From positions 49,433-113,432 of the forward strand of contig CACXPG010000012.1 in the NCBI GenBank assembly GCA_902769525.1: 64,000 nucleotides of DNA, in the 5' to 3' direction. Positions 55,648 through 63,885 of the stretch are shown piece after piece. Every line of letters begins with the position of its first letter. Positions within the stretch are counted from its first letter, which is position 1. The notes below the pieces were generated by a model that was not told the DNA's origin, ran no database searches, and saw nothing but the letters and a program-made list of their open reading frames with translations. The translations under genes and the position numbers were made by a program. This DNA is from an uncultured Bacteroidia bacterium. GTDB taxonomy: Bacteria > Bacteroidota > Bacteroidia > Bacteroidales > UBA932.

Positions 55648-57279
55648 TTACAGGGAGAAAACCTTTTCTCCGTTGAGCCAGGTGCCGGTGACGCGAGTCT
55701 CCGGCACTTTCTTTTCGTCGGCAGTGAAGAAATCAATGTCCGTGGTGACAAAGTCAGCGGCCTTGCCGGCCTCGATGCTGCCCTTTGAAGCCTCCTCACT
55801 GGTTGAGCGGGCCGCCCAAATCGTCATCGACCTCAGTGCTTCTTCCTTTGTAAGGGCATTTTCCATCTGGAACCCTTCTTCAGGCTTGAATTCCAGATTC
55901 TTGCGGAAGACCGCCGCAAAGAATGTATAGATAGGTGTCACGTGCTCTATCGGGAAGTCCGTTCCGCTTGGAAGCCAGCCGAGCTGGTTCAGGAGTTCCT
56001 TGTAGCGGTAGCCTGTGCGGATACGGTCCCCGAGCCTCTCCTTTGCCCAGAACATATCGGATGTACAGTGAGTCGGCTGCACGGAAGGGATTACAGAATA
56101 CTGGCGGAAACGGTCCAGATCTTCATCGGCGACAATCTGGGCGTGCTCGATTCTCCAGCCAAGGCTGTTCTCTCCTTTAAGGATTTCCGCGTAAACATCC
56201 AGGGCGGAAGCTACCGCAGCGTCACCGATGCAGTGGGTGGCAACCCTGAATCCGTGCTCATAGCACCACTGGCAGTAAGCCTTGAAGCGGTCGTAGGCGT
56301 AGAAATCCAGACCTTTCCATCCCGGCATGTCGGAATAGTCCTCCTTGAGAAGGGAACCTCTGGAACCCAGAGCCCCGTCGCGATAAAGCTTATAGGTATC
56401 TACCTTCACGTTCTTGAGAGTGAAGGGCTTGGTCACTTTCTCAAAGTTCTCCTCTGTTGGCAGAGGCCAGGCGTCCACCTTGAGCTTGAGGCTTCCGTCT
56501 TCTGCGAGGGAAAGCAGGGTCTTGAGAGTTCCGTATTCCAGTTCCGCGTCGCATACAGAAGTAAGTCCATAGCGGAAACACTCCTGCTGGGCAGCCAGAA
56601 GAGCGTCGTTGAGGCTGTCAGCCGATACCGGAGAAAGGTCTGTCTTGAACCTGACAGCAGTGTTTTCCATAAAGATTCCGGTAAAGCGGCCGTTGCTGAT
56701 TTTGCATTCTCCCTTGTCCGCGGTATTGATATCCAGGCCCATAGCCTTTATTGCGGCCTCGTTTGCCAGGACTGCATGCCCGTCGATTCTTGTAAGGCAT
56801 ACCGGAATGTCCTTAAACTCCCGGTTAAGGATCCTGTTGTCCGGGAGGCTCTTGTCCGGCCACAGGTTCTGGTCCCATCCGGCCCCGCACAGAACCTTGA
56901 CCTTAGGATGTTTCAAATAAAAATCTTTCAGCCTTTCCACCACTTCGTCCAGGCTTTTACAGCCTTTAAGGTCCGCGCTCATAAGATTCTGGCCCAGCTC
57001 CAGCAGATGGCAGTGAGCGTCAATCAGCCCAGGATATACAGGCGAGCCGCCAAAGTCGACAGCATTGTCAGACTTGAATCTTGAGAGCACCTGGTCCGTG
57101 GTGCCCACAAACACAAACTTTCCGTCTTTTACGGCAAAAGCCTCAGCCATGGAAAAAGCGGAGTCAACGGTATAGACCACACCGTTATAGCCTATAAAAT
57201 CAACATCTTTCTTCATTGTGCAAGAATGTAAAAAAGCCCCCACAAGAAAAATGAGGGCGGTATATTTCAAAGTTTTCAT
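55648..57279 (-). CDS. YtcJ-type amidohydrolase, lipoprotein
   Basis: The protein has 543 residues with a lipobox at LHSC (Cys20). The metal-dependent amidohydrolase fold shows YPGLIDAHCHLLELG (HxH near 90), a long TIM-barrel region with GFRVATHCIGDAAV, RIEHAQIV and GTDFPIEHVTPIYTFFAAV, and the terminal SIEAGKAADFVTTDID block. The family hydrolyses amides or related bonds of unknown substrates. A lipid anchor suggests periplasmic action. Its ATG overlaps the rpoN stop by 4 bases (ATGA). Confidence 0.88.
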   Translation of the reverse strand: MKTLKYTALIFLVGAFLHSCTMKKDVDFIGYNGVVYTVDSAFSMAEAFAVKDGKFVFVGTTDQVLSRFKSDNAVDFGGSPVYPGLIDAHCHLLELGQNLMSADLKGCKSLDEVVERLKDFYLKHPKVKVLCGAGWDQNLWPDKSLPDNRILNREFKDIPVCLTRIDGHAVLANEAAIKAMGLDINTADKGECKISNGRFTGIFMENTAVRFKTDLSPVSADSLNDALLAAQQECFRYGLTSVCDAELEYGTLKTLLSLAEDGSLKLKVDAWPLPTEENFEKVTKPFTLKNVKVDTYKLYRDGALGSRGSLLKEDYSDMPGWKGLDFYAYDRFKAYCQWCYEHGFRVATHCIGDAAVASALDVYAEILKGENSLGWRIEHAQIVADEDLDRFRQYSVIPSVQPTHCTSDMFWAKERLGDRIRTGYRYKELLNQLGWLPSGTDFPIEHVTPIYTFFAAVFRKNLEFKPEEGFQMENALTKEEALRSMTIWAARSTSEEASKGSIEAGKAADFVTTDIDFFTADEKKVPETRVTGTWLNGEKVFSL

Positions 57280-58712
57280 ATTTCTCTTCTCATGCGGGCG
57301 ATTGGAATGTTCAGCTGGTCGCGGTACTTGGCTATGGTTCGCCTGGAAATCACATATCCCTTGGAAGTGAGCAAGTCCACAAGCTGTTCGTCAGTCAACG
57401 GCTTTGACTTGTCCTCGTTATCCACGCTGTCCTTGAGAATTTTCTTGATTTCACGAGTGGAGACCTCCTCTCCGGAATCGGTGACCATTCCTTCAGAGAA
57501 GAAATGCTTGAGAGAATAAATGCCAAAAGGAGTCTGGACATATTTGCTGTTGACCACCCTTGAAATAGTGGAGATGTCAAGCCCCGTTACCTCAGCGATG
57601 TTCTTGAGAACCATCGGCTTGAGTTTGGTGTCATCACCGTCCAGGAAGAATTCGGTCTGGAACTTCACGATCGCGTCCATTGTCCGCTGCATGGTGTCCT
57701 GACGGCGGCGTATGGCCTCTATGAACCACTTGGCGCTGTCGAGTTTTGTCTTCACGAAAGAAGATGCTTCTCTTTCTTCCTTGGAGCTGCCTGGCTTCTT
57801 TTCCAGATATTTCTCGTAGTCCTTGTTGACCTTGATCTGCGGAAGATTGAATTTAGGAAGCGTCACCACCAGTTTTCCGTCCTCATTTTCAAGTATGAAA
57901 TCCGGCGATATCTGCTGAGTCTGGTCTGTGTAAGAGTCGTCTACCTGGCCGCCCGGATGAAGATTGAGGCGGCGGATCACATCATAAGCATCCTTGACCT
58001 GGTCTTCCGTGATGGAAAGCCTGGACATTATCTTCTCGAAATGCTTTTTGGTAAACTCGTCATACTGCGTCTGGAGTATCTTCTGCGCGTTCTCGACAGC
58101 TTCTGTGCGGTTCTCCTTGGCCTTGAGCTGCAGAACCAGGCACTCCTGGACATTGCGCGCGCCCACTCCCACCGGATCCAGACGCTGAATCTCGTTTACC
58201 AGAATATCTTCCAGTTCCTGGGCTGTTGTCTCTATACCCAACCTCAGATAGACATCGTTGATCAGATTGTCCAGCGGTCTTGTAAGATAGCCGGTAGAGT
58301 CCAGGCTGCCCACGATAAAATCGGCCAGCTTTCTTCTTCTCTCGTCCATCATTCTGTAGCCCAGCTGGTCCAGCAGAGACTGATACAGACTTTCCCTGAC
58401 TGCAAAAGTATTGTATTGTGGCTTTTCGTCACGGCCGCGGTTGTTCACGTAAAGCTTGTAGGCCGGGGTGTTCTCGTCCTTCACCTCTTCCAGCGACAGT
58501 TTCTTCCGCTCCTGACCAGTCTCCTCGTTCTCCCCCTCTACCGGATCTTCCAGCACCGGATTCTCCTCTATCTCCTTCTGGATTCTCTGCTCCAGTTCAA
58601 TCAGAGGAAGCTCCAGAAGCTTGATAGTCTGGATCTGAATCGGAGTCAGTTTCTGAGTCTGGATAATGTTCTGACCCAACCCCAAAGCCCTTTTATTGTT
58701 TTCCTGTGCCAT
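57276..58712 (-). CDS. rpoN: RNA polymerase sigma-54 factor
   Basis: The protein has 478 residues. The glutamine-rich region I (LGQNIIQTQKLTPIQIQTIKLLELPLIELEQRIQKEIEENPVLED), the core-binding middle part, the HTH (IAEVTGLDISTISRVVNSKYVQTPFGIYSLKHFFSEG) and the C-terminal RpoN box SRRTIAKYR (about 456-464) are all present. It directs enhancer-dependent transcription. No enhancer-binding activator lies in this window. The promoter box at 58720-58727 leaves almost no leader. It is co-transcribed with the amidohydrolase. Confidence 0.97.
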   Translation of the reverse strand: MAQENNKRALGLGQNIIQTQKLTPIQIQTIKLLELPLIELEQRIQKEIEENPVLEDPVEGENEETGQERKKLSLEEVKDENTPAYKLYVNNRGRDEKPQYNTFAVRESLYQSLLDQLGYRMMDERRRKLADFIVGSLDSTGYLTRPLDNLINDVYLRLGIETTAQELEDILVNEIQRLDPVGVGARNVQECLVLQLKAKENRTEAVENAQKILQTQYDEFTKKHFEKIMSRLSITEDQVKDAYDVIRRLNLHPGGQVDDSYTDQTQQISPDFILENEDGKLVVTLPKFNLPQIKVNKDYEKYLEKKPGSSKEEREASSFVKTKLDSAKWFIEAIRRRQDTMQRTMDAIVKFQTEFFLDGDDTKLKPMVLKNIAEVTGLDISTISRVVNSKYVQTPFGIYSLKHFFSEGMVTDSGEEVSTREIKKILKDSVDNEDKSKPLTDEQLVDLLTSKGYVISRRTIAKYRDQLNIPIARMRREI

Positions 58713-58719
58713 TTCAGAA

Positions 58720-58727
58720 CAAAGATA
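58720..58727 (-). promoter_or_regulatory. -7 box for rpoN
   Basis: TATCTTTG on the minus strand, 7 bases before the ATG at 58712; a leaderless or near-leaderless mRNA. Confidence 0.72.
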
Positions 58728-58765
58728 GTGAAAATTTAGCGTTTTTTATTGAGTGCAGGAATTTG

Positions 58766-58773
58766 TAAATTTG
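58766..58773 (+). promoter_or_regulatory. -7 box for the glsA-glsB operon
   Basis: TAAATTTG, 9 bases before the ATG at 58783; it excludes the in-frame GTG at 58753. Confidence 0.65.
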
Positions 58774-58782
58774 TTCCCCGAT

Positions 58783-59616
58783 ATGGAACCCATCAACCTC
58801 AAGCAAGTAATTAAGGAGAAGAATCCGAAGCTCTACAAATGGCTTCCTGGCTTTGCTATCTGGATTCTTGGAAGGATAATCCACATTAAGGAAATCAACC
58901 ACGTGCTGGCAGAAAGCGGGCACCTCAAAGGTGTCGACTTTGCCGATGCCGTGCTCAAATATTTGAACGACAAGGCAGAAGTGAATGTCCTTCATCCTGA
59001 ACTGTTCCAGAAGGACGCCAAGTACGTTTTCGTCTCCAACCATCCGCTGGGCGGACTGGACGGCCTGGTGATAACAGGAGAGCTCAACCGCAAGTTCGGC
59101 CCCTCAAAGTTCCTGGTCAACGATATCCTTATGAACGTGAAGCCGATGGAAGATTTATTCGTTCCTGTCAACAACCTTGGAACGGCGGGCGGAAAACAGG
59201 TTCACGGAGTCATAGACCTTTACAATTCCGACTACCACGTGCTCAACTTCCCGGCCGGCGCATGCTCCAGGCTCATCAAGGGAAAAATCCAGGACCTGCC
59301 ATGGAAGAGAAGTTTCGTAAGGCAGGCCACCGGCAGTGGAAGGTACATAGTGCCGATGCATTTCAAGGGCCGCAATTCAGGTCTGTTCTACTGGTCTTCC
59401 AAGATCAGGATGGCCCTGGGAATCAAGTCCTTCATCGAGATGATACTCCTGCCTCGGGAAATGTTCAGGCAAAGAAACAAGACATTCACCCTCACCATCG
59501 GAGACCCTATTTCTCCTGAGCAGATAACCTCTTCCGGAGAAAGTATGCAGACCTGGTGCGACAGAATCAGACAAACCGTTTACAGTTATGGAGACAGTAA
59601 TTCAAGCAGTAGATAG
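58783..59616 (+). CDS. glsA: PlsC-like O-acyltransferase, probable glycine-lipid synthase GlsA
   Basis: The protein has 277 residues (MEPINLKQVIKEKNPKLYKW). The acyltransferase block is VFVSNHPLGGLDGLVITGEL near 87-106 (the H-x5-D variant seen in Bacteroidetes), followed by LVNDILMNVKPMEDLFVPVNN, the FPAG motif and a basic C-terminal region. Paired with the next gene, it matches GlsA, which adds a second acyl chain to N-acyl-glycine to make glycine lipids in Bacteroides. The pairing rests on gene order and family, not on experiment. It overlaps the next gene by 29 bases. Confidence 0.8.
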   Translation: MEPINLKQVIKEKNPKLYKWLPGFAIWILGRIIHIKEINHVLAESGHLKGVDFADAVLKYLNDKAEVNVLHPELFQKDAKYVFVSNHPLGGLDGLVITGELNRKFGPSKFLVNDILMNVKPMEDLFVPVNNLGTAGGKQVHGVIDLYNSDYHVLNFPAGACSRLIKGKIQDLPWKRSFVRQATGSGRYIVPMHFKGRNSGLFYWSSKIRMALGIKSFIEMILLPREMFRQRNKTFTLTIGDPISPEQITSSGESMQTWCDRIRQTVYSYGDSNSSSR

Positions 59617-60559
59617 AGAGCTCATCAAAAGAGAGCTTACTCCCGAAAAGTTCATCGGCCAGACACGCAAGGGAAACAACCTGATATTTGAAGTGACGGC
59701 CGAGGACTCTCCTTTCACGATGAGGGAGATTGGAAGGCTCCGCGAAATATCCTTCAGGCTCGGTGGTGGCGGCACGGGAAAGGCCTGCGATATAGACGAG
59801 TTCGACACCGATCCGCGAGACGCCTACAAACAGCTGATTGTCTGGGACAAGGATGACCAGGAAATAATCGGCGGTTACCGCTATATCGTCTGCAGCGCCC
59901 TGCCTCCGGAGAAAATGGCAACTACTGAGATTCTTACATTCTCGGAGAAGTTCCAGAAGGAATACCTCCCCTGGACAATAGAGCTTGGAAGGTCTTTCAT
60001 CCAGCCTAACTACCAGAGCGCCAACCTCAGGAGAAAGAGCATCTATGCCCTGGACAATCTCTGGGACGGGCTGGGAGCCCTGGTGGCAAAATACGAGAAC
60101 ATAAAGTATTTTTTCGGAAAGGTGACAATGTACACCGGCTACAACAGCAGGGCCAGAAACATCCTGCTTAACTTCCTCCACCTGTATTTCCCTGACCCGG
60201 AACGCCTGGTTACCGCAAACCATCCGCTGGATTTCTCCGACAAAGACCCGTACATAAGCTCCCTTTTCGAGGGCCTGGAGTACAAAGACGCTCTCAAGGT
60301 CCTTCAGAAAGAGCTGAAAGCCAACGGAGAAAACATCCCTCCACTGATCCACTCCTATATGAACCTTTCGCCTTCGATGAAGGTGTTCGACACCGCCATC
60401 AACGATTTCTTCGGAGGAGTGGAGGAAACAGGAATACTGATAAAGATCTCGGATATCTATCCGGAAAAGATAGACCGTCACGTAAAGCCTATCCGCAGAT
60501 GGGCTTTAGACAACAAGAACAAGTGGTGGAAGAGATTTAAAAAGCATACCAGCCGATAG
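59588..60559 (+). CDS. glsB: N-acyltransferase of OlsB/GlsB type (glycine lipid synthesis)
   Basis: The protein has 323 residues. A GNAT-like fold of the OlsB/hemolysin-type acyl-ACP N-acyltransferases is visible: LREISFRLGGGGTGKACDIDEFDTDP near 48-73, LIVWDKDDQEIIGGYRYIV near 80-98 and ELGRSFIQPNYQ near 130. In Bacteroides thetaiotaomicron such a protein makes N-acyl-3-hydroxy fatty acyl glycine (commendamide). The ATG at 59588 lies inside the end of glsA. The last 23 bases overlap the convergent SPOR gene. Confidence 0.82.
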   Translation: METVIQAVDRELIKRELTPEKFIGQTRKGNNLIFEVTAEDSPFTMREIGRLREISFRLGGGGTGKACDIDEFDTDPRDAYKQLIVWDKDDQEIIGGYRYIVCSALPPEKMATTEILTFSEKFQKEYLPWTIELGRSFIQPNYQSANLRRKSIYALDNLWDGLGALVAKYENIKYFFGKVTMYTGYNSRARNILLNFLHLYFPDPERLVTANHPLDFSDKDPYISSLFEGLEYKDALKVLQKELKANGENIPPLIHSYMNLSPSMKVFDTAINDFFGGVEETGILIKISDIYPEKIDRHVKPIRRWALDNKNKWWKRFKKHTSR

Positions 60560-61025
60560 GAGACTTGATCACCTTGGCCTGGCGGTATGTGGAGGAAAGC
60601 TCGTAAATGATCTTCATGGCATCCGCCTTTGTGCGGAAATCCCCTATGTGAACCATAAAGAACGGGGTCTTGAAAGACCTGTACACGTTCAGATGCGGAT
60701 ACTTGCTCTTCAGCGCCCCTGCTATCGAGGAGGAAGCTCCCCTTGCCTCTTTTGAATTGGAAGAATACACCAGAATCTTGTAACCGTAGCTCTTCTTGCC
60801 GCTACGGGAAGCCATATATCTTTCAAACGAAGACCGCACCTGGTCTGACTGGTCAATTACCGCATTGCCGCCAGATGCAGAAGACAGAAGGGAGAACACA
60901 GACTTGTTTATCAGCGATGAATCCACCGCACTCTCGTACGGAATATTCACCTTTGTCGTGTCCTGGGCCTTCGTCACGAATGAAGAGGCCAGAACTAAAG
61001 CCAGTATGCAAAGAATCTTTCTCAT
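60537..61025 (-). CDS. SPOR-domain protein
   Basis: The protein has 162 residues with a signal peptide (SSFVTKAQ). Residues about 80-162 form a SPOR domain (GYKILVYSSNSKEARGASSSIAGALKSKYPHLNVYRSFKTPFFMVHIGDFRTKADAM), which binds denuded peptidoglycan strands at division sites. The remainder is a short low-complexity linker. It is translated after the LEA-like gene with a 23-base gap. Confidence 0.88.
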   Translation of the reverse strand: MRKILCILALVLASSFVTKAQDTTKVNIPYESAVDSSLINKSVFSLLSSASGGNAVIDQSDQVRSSFERYMASRSGKKSYGYKILVYSSNSKEARGASSSIAGALKSKYPHLNVYRSFKTPFFMVHIGDFRTKADAMKIIYELSSTYRQAKVIKSPIGWYAF

Positions 61026-61048
61026 AGAACCGGTTCAGCAATAGTATT

Positions 61049-61555
61049 CTAAAAAATATTGGCGTCTGCCTTTTTTACAAGTTCTGCAACTTCCATACCC
61101 TTCTTTGAGTAAGGGAATTTGACAATGCCGCTTTTTATGTCGGCTCCAATGTCCACCGTATAGTCTTTAAACTTGACGCCGCCGCTTTCCGCTATCTTTC
61201 CCAAAAATCCCAGCGGGCTCTCCAGCGTGAGCCTGACCTTTATCTTGCTCTGGGTAACTGTCTTTGCTTCAAGCACAATCACATCATCGGAACTGAAAGT
61301 GGCTATCTGCTTGCCCTCGTGGTAAACCACACCCCAGATATTCTCCGCCTGGAATTTCTGGACGGCGGGATTGTCTACCTCCAGAAGAACCACGGCATCT
61401 ACGCTGCGGATAGAAGAGATGTTCAGCTTTTCAACCTTGAAGTCTTTTATCTCGATATCCTTGTAACTCTTGGAGCAGGAAACGGCCAGCACAGCGGCAG
61501 CCAACACTGCCGCAAACGCCCACGGAAACCTGTATGAAAACCTGAAGTTTCGCAT
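61049..61555 (-). CDS. LEA type 2-like lipoprotein
   Basis: The protein has 168 residues with a lipobox at LAVSC (Cys27). The pattern KDIEIKDFKVEKLNISSIRSVDAVVLLEVDNPA, then IWGVVYHEGKQIATFSSDDVIVLEAKTVTQSKIKVRLTLESPLG, resembles the WHy/LEA14 beta-sandwich of water-stress proteins, here as an envelope lipoprotein. Its cellular role is unknown. It is first of a two-gene unit with the SPOR protein. Confidence 0.72.
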   Translation of the reverse strand: MRNFRFSYRFPWAFAAVLAAAVLAVSCSKSYKDIEIKDFKVEKLNISSIRSVDAVVLLEVDNPAVQKFQAENIWGVVYHEGKQIATFSSDDVIVLEAKTVTQSKIKVRLTLESPLGFLGKIAESGGVKFKDYTVDIGADIKSGIVKFPYSKKGMEVAELVKKADANIF

Positions 61556-61589
61556 AAAATCGCCTTATGGGAAACAATCCCTTCAACTG

Positions 61590-61597
61590 CAAAGTTA
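61590..61597 (-). promoter_or_regulatory. -7 box for the LEA-SPOR unit
   Basis: TAACTTTG on the minus strand, 8 bases from the divergent miaB promoter box. Confidence 0.72.
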
Positions 61598-61605
61598 AAA
61601 AAACT

Positions 61606-61613
61606 TATCTTTG
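61606..61613 (+). promoter_or_regulatory. -7 box for miaB
   Basis: TATCTTTG, 39 bases before the miaB ATG. The leader contains the 10-base palindrome AAGTGCACTT. Confidence 0.72.
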
Positions 61614-61652
61614 TTAACGCAAACTAAGTGCACTTCACTTTAAGCCACAAAG

Positions 61653-63128
61653 ATGAACCTCAAGATTTACATAGAAACCTATGGATGCCAGATGAACGTT
61701 AACGATTCTCAAGTAGCCGCGGCTATACTTGAGAAGGCGGGATGTTCCATGACAGATGACATTTCACAGGCCGATGTCATTCTTGTCAACACCTGCTCTG
61801 TCAGAGACAACGCTGAGAAGAGGGTTCTCGGAAGGCTGGAGGTGTTCCGCCTCGAGAAGAAAAACAGGGACGGGGTTGTCGTGGGCGTTCTGGGCTGCAT
61901 GGCTCAAAGACTCAAGGACGAGCTTCTGAAAAACGGCAACGTGGATTTCACCATTGGTCCTGATTCCTACCGCAGCCTTCCCGCCGTCATATCCTTCATC
62001 AGAGAAAAGGGCGGCAAGATGACAGAAACCAACCTCTCATCCTCTGAAACATACTCTGACATCGATCCTGTCCGCACAGACTCCAACAGAGTTTCAGCCT
62101 TCATTTCCATCATGAGAGGCTGCAACAACCTTTGCTCATACTGCATAGTGCCCTTCACAAGAGGAAGAGAAAGAAGCAGAGACCCCAAAAGCATTGTCGC
62201 CGAGGCAGAAAAGATCGTGAAAGACGGCTACAGGGAAGTTACCCTCCTGGGCCAGAACGTGGATTCCTACCTGTGGACCAATCCGGACAACCACACGGAC
62301 ACTGTCAATTTCGCCCAGCTCCTGGAGCTTGTAGCCCTCGTAAGTCCGGACCTTAGGGTCCGTTTCCAGACCTCACATCCAAAGGATATCAGACGGGGCG
62401 TGCTCTACACCATGGCAATGTACCCCAACATCTGCCCTCACATCCATCTTCCGGTCCAGAGCGGAAGCACCCGCATGCTCCAGAAGATGAACCGCAAGTA
62501 CACCAGGGAAGACTATCTGGAGAAAATCAAGTTCATAAGAGAAATAATCCCCGACTGCGCCATAACCACAGACATAATTGCCGGCTTCTGCACCGAGACC
62601 GAAGAAGACCACCAGCAGACACTGAGCCTGATGCGTGAAGTCCAGTACGACGGGGCTTTCATGTTCCAGTACTCCCAGAGACCCGGCACCCTTGCCGCCA
62701 GAAGATACCCGGACGATGTTCCGGACAATGTCAAGACCGAGCGCCTCAACCAGATTATCGCACTTCAGAACGAGCTGAGCCTCAAGTCAAACCAAAGGTG
62801 CATCGGCCAGACCTACCAGGTACTGGTTGAAGGCCCTTCCAAACGCTCTGAGGCCCAGATGACTGGCCGCACTCCTCAAAACAAGTTCTGCGTGTTTGAC
62901 GCTAAAGACGCCAAACCGGGAGACTTTGTCTATGTCAAGATCCTCTCCTGCACCAGCGCCACCCTTATGGGAGAAATCGTCGAACAGAAAAAGTCCTTCC
63001 TTGAAAAGATAGAACAAGCCGAAGAAAACATCGGAGAAACCCTGGTAGAAGGCCTCACCGAAATCAAGAACACCATCATCGGCCGCAAACGCAAAAACCG
63101 CAGATCAAGCAAAAAAGGCAAGAAATAA
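61653..63128 (+). CDS. miaB: tRNA-2-methylthio-N6-dimethylallyladenosine synthase MiaB
   Basis: The protein has 491 residues. The UPF0004 domain begins MNLKIYIETYGCQMNVNDSQ with its three cluster cysteines (Cys12, NTCSV, LGCMAQR). The radical SAM motif is MRGCNNLCSYCIVPFTRGRERSR near 152-174, and the TRAM domain follows near 385. It methylthiolates i6A37 in tRNAs reading UNN codons. A lysine/arginine-rich tail (GRKRKNRRSSKKGKK) extends beyond the usual end and may help tRNA binding. It is followed 43 bases later by the OsmC gene. Confidence 0.96.
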   Translation: MNLKIYIETYGCQMNVNDSQVAAAILEKAGCSMTDDISQADVILVNTCSVRDNAEKRVLGRLEVFRLEKKNRDGVVVGVLGCMAQRLKDELLKNGNVDFTIGPDSYRSLPAVISFIREKGGKMTETNLSSSETYSDIDPVRTDSNRVSAFISIMRGCNNLCSYCIVPFTRGRERSRDPKSIVAEAEKIVKDGYREVTLLGQNVDSYLWTNPDNHTDTVNFAQLLELVALVSPDLRVRFQTSHPKDIRRGVLYTMAMYPNICPHIHLPVQSGSTRMLQKMNRKYTREDYLEKIKFIREIIPDCAITTDIIAGFCTETEEDHQQTLSLMREVQYDGAFMFQYSQRPGTLAARRYPDDVPDNVKTERLNQIIALQNELSLKSNQRCIGQTYQVLVEGPSKRSEAQMTGRTPQNKFCVFDAKDAKPGDFVYVKILSCTSATLMGEIVEQKKSFLEKIEQAEENIGETLVEGLTEIKNTIIGRKRKNRRSSKKGKK

Positions 63129-63171
63129 CCAAGAAAACAAGAAATAAAACAAAACAAGAAATCATCGCGAT

Positions 63172-63579
63172 ATGACAAAGATGCTCACCAGATACAAGGG
63201 CAACCTCCGCAACGAGGTCACCCATCTCCAGAGCGGAACAACCATCCTCACCGATGCTCCTCTGGACAACCACGGCAAGGGAGAGAGCTTCTCCCCCACT
63301 GACCTTCTAGCCTCTTCCCTGGGCTGCTGCATGCTCACCATTATGGGCATCAGCGCAGAAAGCTACGGCTTCACCCTTGAAGGCACTACCGTAGAAACTG
63401 AAAAGATAATGGGCACAGACCCTAGGCGTGTCGTTGAAATAAAGATAGACTTCCACTTCCCTGAAGGCAGCAATTTCACTCCTCAGCAAAAGCGCGTCAT
63501 CGAGTCTGCCGCCAAGACCTGCCCTGTCGCCAACAGCCTTCACCCTGACCTGAAGAAGACCATCAATTTCAATTGGTAG
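63172..63579 (+). CDS. OsmC family peroxiredoxin-like protein
   Basis: The protein has 135 residues. The two family cysteines are in SSLGCCMLTIMG near 47-58 and in AAKTCPVANSL near 115-125. The segment FSPTDLLASSLGCC matches the YhfA/OsmC branch. It reduces organic hydroperoxides, or binds unknown ligands. The start directly follows ATCGCGAT. Confidence 0.9.
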   Translation: MTKMLTRYKGNLRNEVTHLQSGTTILTDAPLDNHGKGESFSPTDLLASSLGCCMLTIMGISAESYGFTLEGTTVETEKIMGTDPRRVVEIKIDFHFPEGSNFTPQQKRVIESAAKTCPVANSLHPDLKKTINFNW

Positions 63580-63591
63580 TTTTTTTTTACA

Positions 63592-63599
63592 TATCTTTG
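63592..63599 (+). promoter_or_regulatory. -7 box for tRNA-Leu
   Basis: TATCTTTG, 29 bases before the tRNA 5' end. Confidence 0.75.
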
Positions 63600-63628
63600 C
63601 AGTCCTTTGAGACAATCTGACAATTGAT

Positions 63629-63712
63629 GCCCGGATGGCGGAATTGGTAGACGCGCTGGTCTCAAACACCAGTGGGGTAAAACCTGTGCCGGTTCGATCC
63701 CGGCTCCGGGTA
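63629..63712 (+). tRNA. tRNA-Leu (CAA)
   Basis: The acceptor stem GCCCGGA pairs with TCCGGGT (first pair G-T), discriminator A. The anticodon arm CTGGT-CTCAAAC-ACCAG carries CAA at 63663-63665. A long variable arm marks it as class II, and the T arm contains GGTTCGATCC. CCA is not encoded. Confidence 0.96.
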
Positions 63713-63717
63713 CAAGA

Positions 63718-63769
63718 AAGACTTTGTAAGTTGCTGATTTTCAAGCACCATACAAAGTCTTCTTTTTTG
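63718..63769 (+). terminator. Terminator after tRNA-Leu
   Basis: AAGACTTTGTA and TACAAAGTCTT are perfect 11-base arms, followed by CTTTTTT. Confidence 0.88.
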
Positions 63770-63780
63770 TATCCCCCAGA

Positions 63781-63802
63781 TTTGGTCACTTTTTGGTCAC
63801 TT
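63781..63802. repeat. Perfect 11-base tandem direct repeat downstream of tRNA-Leu
   Basis: TTTGGTCACTT occurs twice back to back. The stretch from 63770 to 63885 holds no other feature I can support. Confidence 0.75.
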
Positions 63803-63885
63803 CTCAGTCTTTCCCACTGCACCGATACTCTGGGGCTACTTGTTATCTATCAAGATGATGCAGAGTGAGACAAATAAATTGGAAT

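Noticed and set aside
55942..57084. 380-codon open frame on the plus strand
   Set aside because: Antisense to the amidohydrolase lipoprotein, which has a lipobox and all metal motifs.
59567..60481. 304-codon minus-strand frame over glsB
   Set aside because: Shadow of the GNAT gene; starts inside glsA and has no promoter or family motif.
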